Source: Planctomycetota bacterium (GTDB taxonomy: Bacteria > Planctomycetota > Phycisphaerae > Sedimentisphaerales > Anaerohalosphaeraceae). From it: a stretch of 29,653 nucleotides of DNA. Of this stretch, positions 8,446-16,833 are shown in pieces. Location: NCBI GenBank assembly GCA_030637065.1, contig DAOVVQ010000009.1, positions 1 to 29,653 of the forward strand, read 5' to 3'. Every line of letters starts with the position of its first letter. The first letter of the stretch is position 1. A program made the position numbers and the translations under genes. The notes beneath the pieces were generated by a model, which worked only from the letters and a program-made list of their open reading frames with translations, searched no databases and was not told the DNA's origin.

Positions 8446-9500
8446 TGCTCATCTCCCAGCCCTGCGGTTGCGGTTTCATCGTCGGGCTCTTCGGCGATGT
8501 AGCCGGTCTGGTGGATGAACCCCCTGCATGTCTCGATGCTCCTGTCGACAATATCGGCGGCGGGTACGACGTGGGCGAATTTGACGAAGTCCGAGCAGTT
8601 CAGGAAATCGGCCAACATCTGTTTGCAGTCGCTGTCGAAGATGTCGCTATCGCTTATCCCAGCCAAAAATTCGTCGGTGGTCTGCGCCGGTGCAGCCAGG
8701 GCGAATCTGCCCTCGATATAGTGCCGCAGGATTCCCGACAGGCTGGTGTAGAATGCTTCGATCTGGCCTTTTTCGACGAGCCCCTGGCTGAGGAGTTGCT
8801 GCAATTGCCGCCATGCGACCTCGTAGGGCCGCGGTCCTGTCGGCTGAATATCCTGCGGTTGTGCCATATTTCTTTTGCGGATATAGCCGGCGGCGATCAT
8901 GGTCGCGGCTGTCAGCAGTATCACGGCGTAAATCCATTTCAGAGGCGCCGCTGACGGCCCGATGGGTCCGGCGATGTCCCTTATCTGCGCGGCGCCGGCG
9001 TTTGTTGCCAGTGCCGAGGCGACCTTGACATCGATCGGTTCGGTGTCGAGGTGGATCCTGTCGGAAGGGTTGTAAGTGTGCCATGCGGTTATGCGGACAG
9101 GCCCGAGGGTGTGTTCGCCGGGTATGAAGGGCTCGAGCAGATAGGTGTGCCGGTGATCGATCAGGTCCCCCTTTTGCGCGATCGGCTCGACGGGCAGATC
9201 GATCAGCTCGAAACTTTCGGTCCACTTCGGATCCGGGGTCAGTTGAAGCTGATAGCCCTGCGGGGCGGTGATTTCGAGATCCATCCGGATCCGCTGGGCG
9301 ACGGTTATCTGCGTTTGGCTTACCTGCAAGGTGACTTTTAGCGAGCCGTTTTCCCAGGTTTTGTTGATCTCATGGTCCTGCTGCGAGCGCGCCGGTGATC
9401 GATCGTCGCAGGACGACATGCCGGGCAGGCACGCAATTGCCATGACTGCTAAAACCAGGCGAACCGGCGAGGCGATGGGGTTGTCAGCGCACATATTCAC
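8442..9500 (-). CDS. DUF4381-like membrane protein of the bat cluster
   Basis: About 352 residues. The GTG at 9500 is favoured because GGAGG lies seven bases upstream; an ATG two codons later (9494) is the alternative. Either start overlaps the DUF58 gene. The N-terminus is a hydrophobic signal ending PGMSSC-DD, a possible lipoprotein site. A beta-rich BatD-like region follows, with the sequence FIPGEHTLGPVRI. A membrane segment (WIYAVILLTAATMIAAGYI) comes next, then a helical cytoplasmic tail with PYEVAWRQLQQLLSQG and EAFYTSLSGILRHYIEGRF. The tail resembles DUF4381, commonly found between DUF58 and batA genes. Its role is probably structural. The family name comes from recognised sequence character and position, not a database match. 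Confidence 0.75.
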   Translation of the reverse strand: MNMCADNPIASPVRLVLAVMAIACLPGMSSCDDRSPARSQQDHEINKTWENGSLKVTLQVSQTQITVAQRIRMDLEITAPQGYQLQLTPDPKWTESFELIDLPVEPIAQKGDLIDHRHTYLLEPFIPGEHTLGPVRITAWHTYNPSDRIHLDTEPIDVKVASALATNAGAAQIRDIAGPIGPSAAPLKWIYAVILLTAATMIAAGYIRKRNMAQPQDIQPTGPRPYEVAWRQLQQLLSQGLVEKGQIEAFYTSLSGILRHYIEGRFALAAPAQTTDEFLAGISDSDIFDSDCKQMLADFLNCSDFVKFAHVVPAADIVDRSIETCRGFIHQTGYIAEEPDDETATAGLGDEQ

Positions 9501-10377
9501 CGCTCTGCCTCCGCTCTCTTGTTCGGAAAAAGTATACGAGGTCACGGACGTAATCGCTGTCGGTGAATACTTCGATATGATCGACGTCGATGGTGGTAAG
9601 CATTTGGCGCAGGCTGCTGCGATGCAGTTGCGAGGACTTTTCAAACTCTTTGCGTACCTTCGAGCTGGCGGTATCGATCACTCGCACCTGTCCCGTCTCG
9701 GCATCTTGCAGCGTGACCATGCCCGCCTGGGGCATTTTGATCTCGCGTCTGTCAGCCAATGAGACGGCGATGAGGTCGTGGCGGCGGTTGATGACCCGCA
9801 TCGGATTGTAGAAGCCCGACGCCATAAAATCCGACACGAGGAAGACAACGCTTTTTTTGCGAGTCACGCGGCCTAAGAACTCAAGGGCGCAGGCGATGTC
9901 GGTTCGTGTCCTTTTCGGCTTAAAGCAGAGCAGGTCGCGGATCAGTCGCAGCACGTGGCCGGTGCCTTTGCCCGGCGGTATGAAAAGCTCGACGTGGTCG
10001 GTGAAGATGATCAGGGCGACTTTGTCGTTGTTCTTTATCGCTGAAAAGGCCAGCAGCGCGCACAACTCGGCGGCTACGGCGTTTTTTGTTTTTTCGATAC
10101 TGCCGAACGTTCCCGATGCCGACAGGTCGACCAGGAAGAACAGGCTAAGCTCGCGTTCCTCGACGTAGCGTTTTACGTAGGGGTGGCCCATGCGGGCGGT
10201 GACGTTCCAGTCGATCGAGCGGATGTCGTCGCCGAATTGATACTCGCGGACCTCGTCGAACTCCATGCCGCGTCCCTTAAAGACGCTGTGGTATTCTCCG
10301 GCGAGCATTTCGTTAACGATTTTGCTGCTGTAGATTTGAATATAGCGGATTTTTTTTATCAGTTCCTTTGGAATCAT
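9484..10377 (-). CDS. DUF58 domain protein of the moxR/bat cluster
   Basis: A 297-residue protein without signal peptide or membrane segment. The DUF58 signature is clear: KGRGMEFDEVREYQFGDD at about residues 34-51, then IRSIDWNVTARMGHPYVKRY. It continues into a VWA-like fold with FFLVDLSAS (a degenerate MIDAS) and VVFLVSDFMASG. These proteins almost always follow moxR and precede VWA genes, and are thought to act with the MoxR ATPase; their biochemical function is unproven. The gene begins 39 bases after the moxR stop and overlaps the next gene. The Shine-Dalgarno upstream is weak. Confidence 0.88.
   Translation of the reverse strand: MIPKELIKKIRYIQIYSSKIVNEMLAGEYHSVFKGRGMEFDEVREYQFGDDIRSIDWNVTARMGHPYVKRYVEERELSLFFLVDLSASGTFGSIEKTKNAVAAELCALLAFSAIKNNDKVALIIFTDHVELFIPPGKGTGHVLRLIRDLLCFKPKRTRTDIACALEFLGRVTRKKSVVFLVSDFMASGFYNPMRVINRRHDLIAVSLADRREIKMPQAGMVTLQDAETGQVRVIDTASSKVRKEFEKSSQLHRSSLRQMLTTIDVDHIEVFTDSDYVRDLVYFFRTRERRQSGEYVR
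9508..9512 (-). promoter_or_regulatory. Ribosome binding site favouring a GTG start
   Basis: GGAGG ends seven bases before the GTG at 9500 but 13 bases before the ATG at 9494, so spacing favours the GTG as start of the DUF4381-like gene. It lies within the end of the DUF58 coding region. Confidence 0.55.
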
Positions 10378-10416
10378 GGCATATCAGCCCACATAATCGC
10401 CCCCGTCAAACCATGT

Positions 10417-11409
10417 TTACGGCACTTCGACGGTACTGAAAATTCGAGTCAGGATGTCCTCGGAGGTTTTGTTTTCGGCCTCGGCCTCGTAGGTGATTAT
10501 CACGCGATGACGCAGGACGTCCATTCCTATCGCCTTTACGTCCTTGGGTGCGACGTAGCCTCTGCCGGAAATCAGTGCGTGTCCGCGTGCGGCCATCGAG
10601 AGGAATACGGTCGCCCTTGGCGAAGCGCCGTAGCGGATAAGTTCGCTTAAGTCGTCAAGTCCGTAATCGGCGGGGTTTCGTGTCGCGTTTACCAGGTCGA
10701 GTATATATTCTTCGATCTTTTCGTCCATGAATACCTCGTCTGAAAGTCTGCGCAGGCGAAGGATATCCTCGGGACTTATCACTGGGTCGACATCCATTTC
10801 GGGCGAGGATTTGGCCATCTTTTTCATTATCTCGTGTTCCTGCGACCGGCTCGGATATGTGACCTTCAACTTGAACAGGAAGCGGTCGATCTGGGCCTCG
10901 GGCAGGGGATAGGTCCCTTCCTGCTCGATAGGATTTTGCGTGGCAAGGACGAGGAACGGTTCGTCGAGATGGAAGCACTCCTCGCCGATGGTTACCTGCC
11001 GTTCCTGCATCGCTTCCAGGAGGGCGCTTTGGACTTTGGCTGGGGCGCGGTTGATCTCGTCGGCTAAGATAATATTGCAAAACAGCGGACCCTTGCGGAC
11101 GTTAAATGCGCCGGTCTTGGGGTTATAGATGAGCGTTCCGATCAGGTCGGCTGGGAGCAGGTCCGGGGTGAACTGGATGCGGTGAAAGGAGGCGCTGATC
11201 GTTCGTGCCAGCGTCGTTACCGAAAGGGTCTTGGCGAGGCCCGGAATGCCCTCGATCAAGACGTGTCCGTTGCAGAGAAGGGCAAGGAGGAATCGCTCGA
11301 TGAGTTCCTCCTGGCCGACGATGACGCGGGCGATCTCCTTGCGGACTCGCTCTAAAACCTCGCTTTCACGCACAAAACGGGCATTAATCTGTTCAACCTG
11401 ATCTGCCAT
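10417..11409 (-). CDS. moxR: MoxR family AAA+ ATPase
   Basis: A 330-residue cytoplasmic AAA+ ATPase, the usual family length. Walker A is GIPGLAKT near residue 55, Walker B is ILADEINRAP near 115, and the sensor and second-region segment is ATQNPIEQEGTYPLPEAQID near 155, a MoxR hallmark. The C-terminal lid carries RYGASPRATVFL with the sensor arginine. MoxR proteins act as chaperone-like ATPases for VWA-domain partners, which here are encoded directly downstream. The start has AAGGAG ten bases upstream. It is the first gene of the cluster and follows a promoter at 11511-11539. Confidence 0.95.
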   Translation of the reverse strand: MADQVEQINARFVRESEVLERVRKEIARVIVGQEELIERFLLALLCNGHVLIEGIPGLAKTLSVTTLARTISASFHRIQFTPDLLPADLIGTLIYNPKTGAFNVRKGPLFCNIILADEINRAPAKVQSALLEAMQERQVTIGEECFHLDEPFLVLATQNPIEQEGTYPLPEAQIDRFLFKLKVTYPSRSQEHEIMKKMAKSSPEMDVDPVISPEDILRLRRLSDEVFMDEKIEEYILDLVNATRNPADYGLDDLSELIRYGASPRATVFLSMAARGHALISGRGYVAPKDVKAIGMDVLRHRVIITYEAEAENKTSEDILTRIFSTVEVP

Positions 11410-11445
11410 TAATCGTTAACTCCTTTACTCAAACCAGACTTCCGC

Positions 11446-11461
11446 GTGGGCCAAGGCCCAC
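11446..11461. repeat. Hairpin repeat in the moxR leader
   Basis: Arms GTGGGCC and GGCCCAC flank an AA centre, a 7-base-pair palindrome. With its flank (minus strand TAGGGT before, GCGG after) it closely matches the sequence at 21783-21806, so it is a copy of a dispersed element. It falls between the predicted transcription start and the moxR start codon and would be in the 5' leader. Confidence 0.7.
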
Positions 11462-11510
11462 CCTACCAGGCTTTATTGCGTCCTTTTTTTGGACCAAAAC
11501 CAGTCGAAAT

Positions 11511-11539
11511 AGTATAGCAAAAGCGGCGTGGAATTGCAA
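11511..11539 (-). promoter_or_regulatory. Predicted sigma70-type promoter for the moxR/bat cluster
   Basis: On the minus strand a -35-like TTGCAA (11534-11539) and a -10-like TATACT (11511-11516) are separated by exactly 17 bases. Transcription would start near 11504, leaving a leader of about 95 bases with one hairpin repeat. The rest of the gap 11410-11660 holds two hairpin repeats and a run of eight G; I see no gene in it. Confidence 0.6.
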
Positions 11540-11573
11540 CCGTCTGTCGGGGGGGGCTGTTTAGCAAAACCGC

Positions 11574-11593
11574 ATGGGTAACAAGTTACCCAT
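11574..11593. repeat. Palindromic hairpin, AA centre, between two genes
   Basis: Arms ATGGGTAAC and GTTACCCAT flank AA, a perfect 9-base-pair stem. It lies 68 bases past the stop of the RidA-like gene (minus strand) and is followed on that strand by GCGGTTTTGC, so it may also help end transcription. The nearby GGCTGCCACCC matches sequence in the hairpin cluster at 16577-16720, suggesting the same repeat family. Confidence 0.6.
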
Positions 11594-11660
11594 CCTACGG
11601 GGCTGCCACCCTTGCTGTGAACTGAGGTAATCCCGGATTGTATGGCCCGGTTGCGTGGGG

Positions 11661-12797
11661 TTAGTTGGCTTTTATTGCGTCGACTTCGATCTCGAATAGC
11701 AGGTCGTCGCGGCAGATATCCGCGTGCGAGTAGGCGAACGGTATGTAGGGCAGGTTATTGCTCTTGCAGTAGTCCTCTAATATCGGAACGCTTGCCATGT
11801 CCTTGAAGTATGCGATGGCCCTGTTGGTGTTCTGCCAGCCCATATCCCGCGATTCGAGGATCGCCTGGGCGACCTCCATGGTCAGCGCGATCTGCTTTGG
11901 CACGTCGTCGATATGAGCGCTTTTGCCACCGGGGTGGATGCTGGCGGTTCCTGATATATAGATCTTGCGATGGTCAGACAATGCCACTTCTACCGCCCTG
12001 CTGAAGGAACTTTTGTAATCGATCGCCGGGCATTGCAAAGGCGATGGCACTGCCTCGATTCGGATATTGGCTCCGTTTTTCGCCTTGACGGCATAAGTTC
12101 CGGTTACGATCTCCGCCCCAGCCGGGTTCGCCGCTCCGATGCCGGTGCTGGCTGGGACTACGCCGTCAAAAACGCCTCGCTCCCGGAAGAACCGGTTGCG
12201 TACCGCGTTGAATTCGTCATACCAGTCCAAGAGGTCCTTGAGATATATCCAGGTGCGAACCACGTTGGAAAAATCCATCCCCGCGGTAGCCAGGGTTGAC
12301 TCGATCCTCTCGAAAGTCTGGCGGGCCTGGTCCTCCCTCGAGAGGCTAAGGTTACTGGGCCCGATATCGCCCAGCAGGCAATATTGTGCTTCATCGTCCT
12401 CGAACGTGGTCCCGACGATCTTGCCGTCGAGTTTGATATGCTCGAAGGGAGCCCCCGAAATGGCATAAACCTGCGTGGCGTTGAGGTTGCCGCCGGAACA
12501 TGCATCGCCCCACAGCCAGGTCGCCGGCCATTGCAGCGGACCAAGCGACTCTGTCATCATCTCCAGGCCTTTGCCACGGAATGCACAGTCGCCAAAGACG
12601 AGCTGCGATATGATGCGGGCGTCGTGATCACCGAGGAAGCCGGCGAGATTCTTAAACGCCGAACAGGGTTTATCCGGGCTGTCCGGACGAGCGGTAATGT
12701 AATATTTCTTACAACACGACCGCGAGAGAGAAACTACATCCAGCGTATCGGTTATAATTCTTTCAATTGCAGCAGAAGCCATGTTATCCTGTTCCAT
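11661..12797 (-). CDS. RidA-superfamily protein resembling chorismatases
   Basis: About 378 residues from the ATG at 12797, chosen because GAGGA lies just upstream; an ATG at 12830 would start inside a candidate -10 box and one at 12782 is also possible. Features recalled from the FkbO/Hyg5/XanB2 chorismatase family are RTWIYLKDL (about 181-189), FNAVRNRFF, ASTGI (216-220), ISGTASIHPGG (about 281-291) and the C-terminal SHADICRDDLLFEIEVDAI. The ending is RidA-like, but the arginine needed for RidA imine deaminase activity is not there. Chorismatases cleave chorismate to hydroxybenzoates and pyruvate. No signal peptide is seen, so it is likely cytoplasmic. No neighbour is a shikimate or quinone gene. 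Superfamily membership is fairly sure; the reaction is not. Confidence 0.6.
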   Translation of the reverse strand: MEQDNMASAAIERIITDTLDVVSLSRSCCKKYYITARPDSPDKPCSAFKNLAGFLGDHDARIISQLVFGDCAFRGKGLEMMTESLGPLQWPATWLWGDACSGGNLNATQVYAISGAPFEHIKLDGKIVGTTFEDDEAQYCLLGDIGPSNLSLSREDQARQTFERIESTLATAGMDFSNVVRTWIYLKDLLDWYDEFNAVRNRFFRERGVFDGVVPASTGIGAANPAGAEIVTGTYAVKAKNGANIRIEAVPSPLQCPAIDYKSSFSRAVEVALSDHRKIYISGTASIHPGGKSAHIDDVPKQIALTMEVAQAILESRDMGWQNTNRAIAYFKDMASVPILEDYCKSNNLPYIPFAYSHADICRDDLLFEIEVDAIKAN

Positions 12798-12825
12798 TAT
12801 TTCCTCGTTCAAAGGGGCAAAACTT

Positions 12826-12831
12826 ATCATA
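12826..12831 (-). promoter_or_regulatory. Possible -10 box of the RidA-like gene
   Basis: TATGAT on the minus strand, one mismatch from consensus, lies about 30 bases before the ATG at 12797. No good -35 hexamer stands 16-18 bases upstream, where the T-run of the preceding terminator lies, so this is weak. Confidence 0.25.
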
Positions 12832-12838
12832 TCTCAAC

Positions 12839-12872
12839 AAAAAAAGCCAGCATTTTTTCATAACCCCGGCTT
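12839..12872 (-). terminator. Candidate Rho-independent terminator upstream of the RidA-like gene
   Basis: On the minus strand, AAGCCGG pairs with CTGGCTT (one G-T wobble) across a 15-base loop and runs into seven T. It lies 139 bases beyond the stop of the HEAT/propeller gene and about 40 bases before the RidA-like start. It may terminate the upstream unit or act as an attenuator for the downstream gene. Confidence 0.5.
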
Positions 12873-12935
12873 GTTGCCCGGCTTGCAGATATCTCCTTTT
12901 TTATGTCCAGAAACCATCGGGAGGGGATATCCACC

Positions 12936-12967
12936 AAAAAACCGCCATAATCAGCCGAAATCGGCTG
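12936..12967 (-). terminator. Weak hairpin and T-run after the HEAT/propeller gene
   Basis: CAGCCG-ATTT-CGGCTG forms a 6-base-pair stem on the minus strand, 44 bases past the stop at 13011. Ten bases later comes a run of six T. The separation is too long for a classical intrinsic terminator, so the call is tentative. The remainder of the gap 12798-13010 shows no gene. Confidence 0.25.
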
Positions 12968-13010
12968 GCACTACCCGGATAAGACGTTCGTCAGGGCCTG
13001 CTATATTTCA

Positions 13011-16000
13011 TCAATGTCTCGCGATCAGATTAATTGCATGGACGGTCCGGGTGCGTTCCTCGATCTCGTCAGGAGCCCAGCCTTTTATCCACGATTTTGC
13101 CATGTATGAGAACTCTCCGCCGGTGGGAAGCACTTTAACCGGGTCTCTTTTGACCGTTGGAGCGATGTGATTTGGCAATGTTGCCCCATCCCGCTGTTCA
13201 TGACAGCCGATGCAGCTTCGCGTTTCGCCTGGCCGGGCGTACATCCAGAAGGTCTGGTTGCCGAGAACACGGCGGTCGCTATCCAGAACCTGCAGGTGGA
13301 TCAGTCGGTCGGCGGGTACTTCGACGAAGAACGAGCCGTCGGCGGCAAGGGGAATCGTCCCAAGGATCCGGGCGTGGGTTCCGCCGTGGTTCTTCCAGCG
13401 GTTAGTCGGGCTGTTCTGCTGGGTCTGGTGGCGCGAGACGACGGGGCGGCCTTCGATTATGCGGATCAGTTTGCCCCGGCTCGACACGCGGTCGATGCGT
13501 GAGAATCTGGCTGAATTGCAGAAGAGCTTCATGGTGTACGAGTTTTTGCGGCTGGCGGGGTCCTCGGCCAATACGACGGGGCGATTTCGCGGCATTATGG
13601 GCCGGGCCTCGAAATCGGCGGACTCCGGGTCGTTGTAGATAAGCTCCATCTCGCCGGTGTTTATGTCCATCGAGTACAGAGCCAGGTCGATATTGACGGC
13701 GCTTTGGAACAGGTCCGGGCCCTTTTCGAGCGTCAGGAACTCCGGGCTGCCGGCTGTTACGATCCGGTCGTCGATCTTGAACTGCTTTACGGTCGCGGCG
13801 CAGAGGATGCGGTCCTTGCCCAGCGGAAACGGCGATGTTACCGCCCATTTTCTGTCGTGTGGAACGAGGCGTTCGGTATTGGGGCCCGGTCCGGCGACGA
13901 CGAGTCCGCCGCTGGAGGCACAGATTATACTGCCGTTGCCGAGCGGCTGGGCCTGGGAGAGACGCAGGACACGATTGCGGTTGTCGGGGTTGCCCTGGTA
14001 GCCTGGGCGCATCGTCCATGCGGCGTTGGCCTTGTGAACGTCTATCCAGAATGCCCTTCGTTCCGGCCCGTATACCGCGAGGTTGCGGGTTCCGTCGGGG
14101 AAGACGGACTGAACGGTCACCTCGGTCTTGAGTCGCGAGTAGAAGATATCGACCCGGCTGAAAACGATCCTGCCGTCTTCGAGGATCGCCGGGTCGCGGT
14201 CGGAGCCGAGGTTAAATCCGATGGGGTGAATGTCGCTGCCGTCGGGGTTCATTACCGTTAGTCCCGTGCAGGCAAAGCCGTGATATTCGTCCCGCGTGCC
14301 GATGCGGGTGGAGGAAAATACGATCCGCCCGTCGGGCAGATACGTCGGCATCACATCGTGGAAGGGACCGAAGGTGATCTGCCGAAGGCCCGTGCCGTCG
14401 ACGTTAATTTCCCATACATGCCACCACGGGTCGTCGTCGCCGGTTAAGGGTTCGCCGGGCTTTTTTAGTACGGCTTTTTCGTAGCGGACCTGCTTATAAT
14501 TTCCAAACTCGTCATTGAGCCGGCGGGCGAAGATTATTTTTTTGCCGTCCCATGAGACCTCGCAGTCGGCAACGAAACCGGTCTTGAAATTCGTAAGCGG
14601 CGCGACCTGGCCGTCTGCCGCCGCCGGTCGGAGGGTGTAAAGATTGCGTCCTGTCCGCATGGTGGGCCCGGAGTTCGTGATCGAATACGTCTGTCGCCAG
14701 GGGTCGACGCCCGCCTGGCCGTTGAAGTCGCTTCGCACGGTCTTGCTGCCCTTGATAAAGACGAGTGCCTCGGGCTTTGGTTTATCGGTGAGGTGTTCTT
14801 TTGGGCCGGGTAAGTCGGCGGTGCGGGCTATTGCCGGCCCGGGCCGCAGTTGCTGTCGCCTCCAAAGAGCCTCGCGGGCGATCATGCGAACGCTGTGAAA
14901 CGGCTGGTCGGATTCTGCACGGCGAAGGGTTGTGACGGCCTCGGGCGTGTCGAGTTCGTCGAGCGCCAGTGCCGCGGCATACTGGATGTCCAGCACGTTG
15001 CGGTCGTCTTCGAGGATGTCGGCTAACAGGGAGGCATGATTTTCGGCCCCGAGTCTGCCTAAGGCCCGGATGTATGCCTCTCGCCATCGCGGGGCCGGGT
15101 CGTTATATTCGGCGTGCTCGAGGGCCCCGGAATAACCGTACATCGCCTCTGGGTGCGACTCTCTGAGCAGTTTGGCAATCGGTTCGATCGCCTCTTTGAC
15201 GTCGAGGAACATCAGCGTTTTGGCGGCATTGATCCGCATCCACCCGTTTTCATGTTCGAGGGTCTTGAGCAATCTCGGGACATCGGCCCTGCTGCAAAAC
15301 GCCGGCAGCCACGCCGCCATATACGGGACATCGCCCATAAGCCCAATGGATAGCTTATCGAGAAGCTGCTGAACGCTTAGCTCTTCGGGCTCGAACTTGT
15401 TCTGCGACTGCTGGAGCCATTTTTCCGGATGCCGAGCCGAGCGAAAGGCTGTATCGCAGACCGCCTGGCGCTTTTGGCACTTTTCCAACAGCCATGACAT
15501 TAGCAACTGGTCGGCCTCGACCTCGTAGAACATCCCGCCATCCCAGTCCGAGGGCAGATTGGCGACAAGGTGCGGTACTATCGTACGCAGTTTCGCCAGA
15601 TCGCCGGGGTTGTCCAGCTCCAGGCGGGCCAATGCTAACATTATCAGGTAAGGCGTTTCGAGCATGCGGTCCTGCGTGTTATTGCCGGTCCTCATGTCGT
15701 CTGCCGGTCCGGCCTCGGGATTTGCCATGCGATTGTCGAGAGGTCTGGCGAATTTCGGATAGGCCTCTATCATGATCGCCACTGCCCGCCGGTCGCCATA
15801 ATCGCCGAACGCCTCGGCGGCGTATCTTGCCCAGTCGTCGGTGGCGAATACCTCGACGAGCATGTCGAAACCTTCCGGCTGACGCAACCTGCCGATAGTG
15901 CGAATGCACGCATGGGCAAGATGCTTCTGCAAATCGCTTAACTTGTCGTACTCTTGCCGGATTATCCCAGACAAAACCTGCCATGCGGCGTCGCCTGCGT

Positions 16001-16604
16001 CTTGCCCTCCTAACAGCCCCAACGCACGAATGCCCCGCAGACGTTTTTCGTCATCGCCGGAGTTTACCAGTTGCATTATATCCCAAGGACAGGTCTGTTT
16101 TAAGGCCCGCTGCCACGTTCGCCATTTTCTTATCTGGCTGCTCTTCGTCTCGGGACCGGCGAGGGCATCGAAGGCAAACTCCATACCCGTCAGATTGTTA
16201 AGCGCCGTGCAGGCCGCCTGGGCAACGACCCAATCCCGGTCGGCCAGAGTATCGACGAGCGGTTCGATGTGCCTCCGGCTCCCGCACCAGCCTAAGGACA
16301 TCGCCGCCTCGCGACGAACGAGGCTGGAAGGGTCGGTCAGGGCCTGCGAGATCGCATCCGCCGCATCGTATGCCCGCAGATAGCCCAGGGCCTCGGCGGC
16401 TCCGGCTCGCTGAGTTTCCGAGGGCGACTTTAGCTTTTCGATCTGCTCATTGACCTGACGCTGGTAAGGATTTATCTGGCAGTTCAGCCCGGCGGGTGCC
16501 ACATTGGCCTGTACGCAAACGGCAAACACCGTGACCAATATTAACCCAATAATAATGCCATTAAAATATTGCGATCGGTGCCATGCCTGTGCTTGCACAA
16601 GCAT
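13011..16604 (-). CDS. Exported HEAT-repeat, propeller and CxxCH haem protein
   Basis: About 1197 residues from the ATG at 16604; the frame is open further upstream but that part is repeat DNA. Hydrophobic residues about 15-34 (GLILVTVFAVCVQA) look like a signal peptide. Residues about 50-590 are HEAT or PBS-lyase-like helical repeats (AAEALGYLRAYDAADAISQA; REAAMSLGWCG). Residues about 610-1090 form a TolB or hydrazine-synthase-alpha-like propeller (NVDGTGLRQITFGPFHD, YLPDGRIVFSSTR). Then GSFFVEVPADRLIHLQVLD leads to one haem-attachment motif, CIGCH at 1131-1135, and a short tail. The downstream protein of the neighbouring large gene shares this propeller-to-CxxCH layout. HEAT domains usually hold a partner protein. 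Function is unknown. The start is uncertain: there is no Shine-Dalgarno, and the first ATG sits in a hairpin repeat. Confidence 0.75.
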   Translation of the reverse strand: MLVQAQAWHRSQYFNGIIIGLILVTVFAVCVQANVAPAGLNCQINPYQRQVNEQIEKLKSPSETQRAGAAEALGYLRAYDAADAISQALTDPSSLVRREAAMSLGWCGSRRHIEPLVDTLADRDWVVAQAACTALNNLTGMEFAFDALAGPETKSSQIRKWRTWQRALKQTCPWDIMQLVNSGDDEKRLRGIRALGLLGGQDAGDAAWQVLSGIIRQEYDKLSDLQKHLAHACIRTIGRLRQPEGFDMLVEVFATDDWARYAAEAFGDYGDRRAVAIMIEAYPKFARPLDNRMANPEAGPADDMRTGNNTQDRMLETPYLIMLALARLELDNPGDLAKLRTIVPHLVANLPSDWDGGMFYEVEADQLLMSWLLEKCQKRQAVCDTAFRSARHPEKWLQQSQNKFEPEELSVQQLLDKLSIGLMGDVPYMAAWLPAFCSRADVPRLLKTLEHENGWMRINAAKTLMFLDVKEAIEPIAKLLRESHPEAMYGYSGALEHAEYNDPAPRWREAYIRALGRLGAENHASLLADILEDDRNVLDIQYAAALALDELDTPEAVTTLRRAESDQPFHSVRMIAREALWRRQQLRPGPAIARTADLPGPKEHLTDKPKPEALVFIKGSKTVRSDFNGQAGVDPWRQTYSITNSGPTMRTGRNLYTLRPAAADGQVAPLTNFKTGFVADCEVSWDGKKIIFARRLNDEFGNYKQVRYEKAVLKKPGEPLTGDDDPWWHVWEINVDGTGLRQITFGPFHDVMPTYLPDGRIVFSSTRIGTRDEYHGFACTGLTVMNPDGSDIHPIGFNLGSDRDPAILEDGRIVFSRVDIFYSRLKTEVTVQSVFPDGTRNLAVYGPERRAFWIDVHKANAAWTMRPGYQGNPDNRNRVLRLSQAQPLGNGSIICASSGGLVVAGPGPNTERLVPHDRKWAVTSPFPLGKDRILCAATVKQFKIDDRIVTAGSPEFLTLEKGPDLFQSAVNIDLALYSMDINTGEMELIYNDPESADFEARPIMPRNRPVVLAEDPASRKNSYTMKLFCNSARFSRIDRVSSRGKLIRIIEGRPVVSRHQTQQNSPTNRWKNHGGTHARILGTIPLAADGSFFVEVPADRLIHLQVLDSDRRVLGNQTFWMYARPGETRSCIGCHEQRDGATLPNHIAPTVKRDPVKVLPTGGEFSYMAKSWIKGWAPDEIEERTRTVHAINLIARH

Positions 16605-16703
16605 GTTTGGGCGTCTTACATGCCCACGCAAGCGTGGGCATGGCACCAGCCAAACCGATGGTGGGCGCCAGTGTGCATACGCCCATCGGTTTGCTGCGCA
16701 AAC
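16577..16703. repeat. Cluster of four hairpin repeats
   Basis: Four inverted repeats lie side by side: an imperfect CATGC-TGTGC/GCACA-GCATG palindrome near 16581-16604; CATGCCCACGC and GCGTGGGCATG around AA (16619-16642), an 11-base-pair stem; CAAACCGATG...GGCG (16651-16667) with its complement at 16680-16693; and GTTTGC-TGC-GCAAAC (16689-16703). GGTGCCATGCC (16577-16587) is exactly inverted at 16637-16647, so the first two may form one larger structure. The gap 16605-16833 holds only this and low-complexity sequence. It separates the thioredoxin gene from the HEAT/propeller gene and supplies the latter's first ATG. Confidence 0.75.
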
Positions 16704-16833
16704 GCGCTGCCACCCATGCTGACGGACTGATGTGCATTTTTTTAATGGGACTGGTATAAGCCCCTTCTTATTCGCTGCTGTCTTCAACTTGTTATTCCTT
16801 AAAAATCCTGCGGTATTCCTGAGCCGCTACCGA

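Noticed and set aside
9501..9644. An upstream extension of the DUF4381-like gene
   Set aside because: It overlaps the DUF58 gene deeply, lacks a signal peptide and is not needed, since a start with good spacing exists at 9500.
16577..16703. A CRISPR array in the hairpin cluster
   Set aside because: The hairpins differ in sequence and length, have no regular spacers, and no cas gene is nearby.
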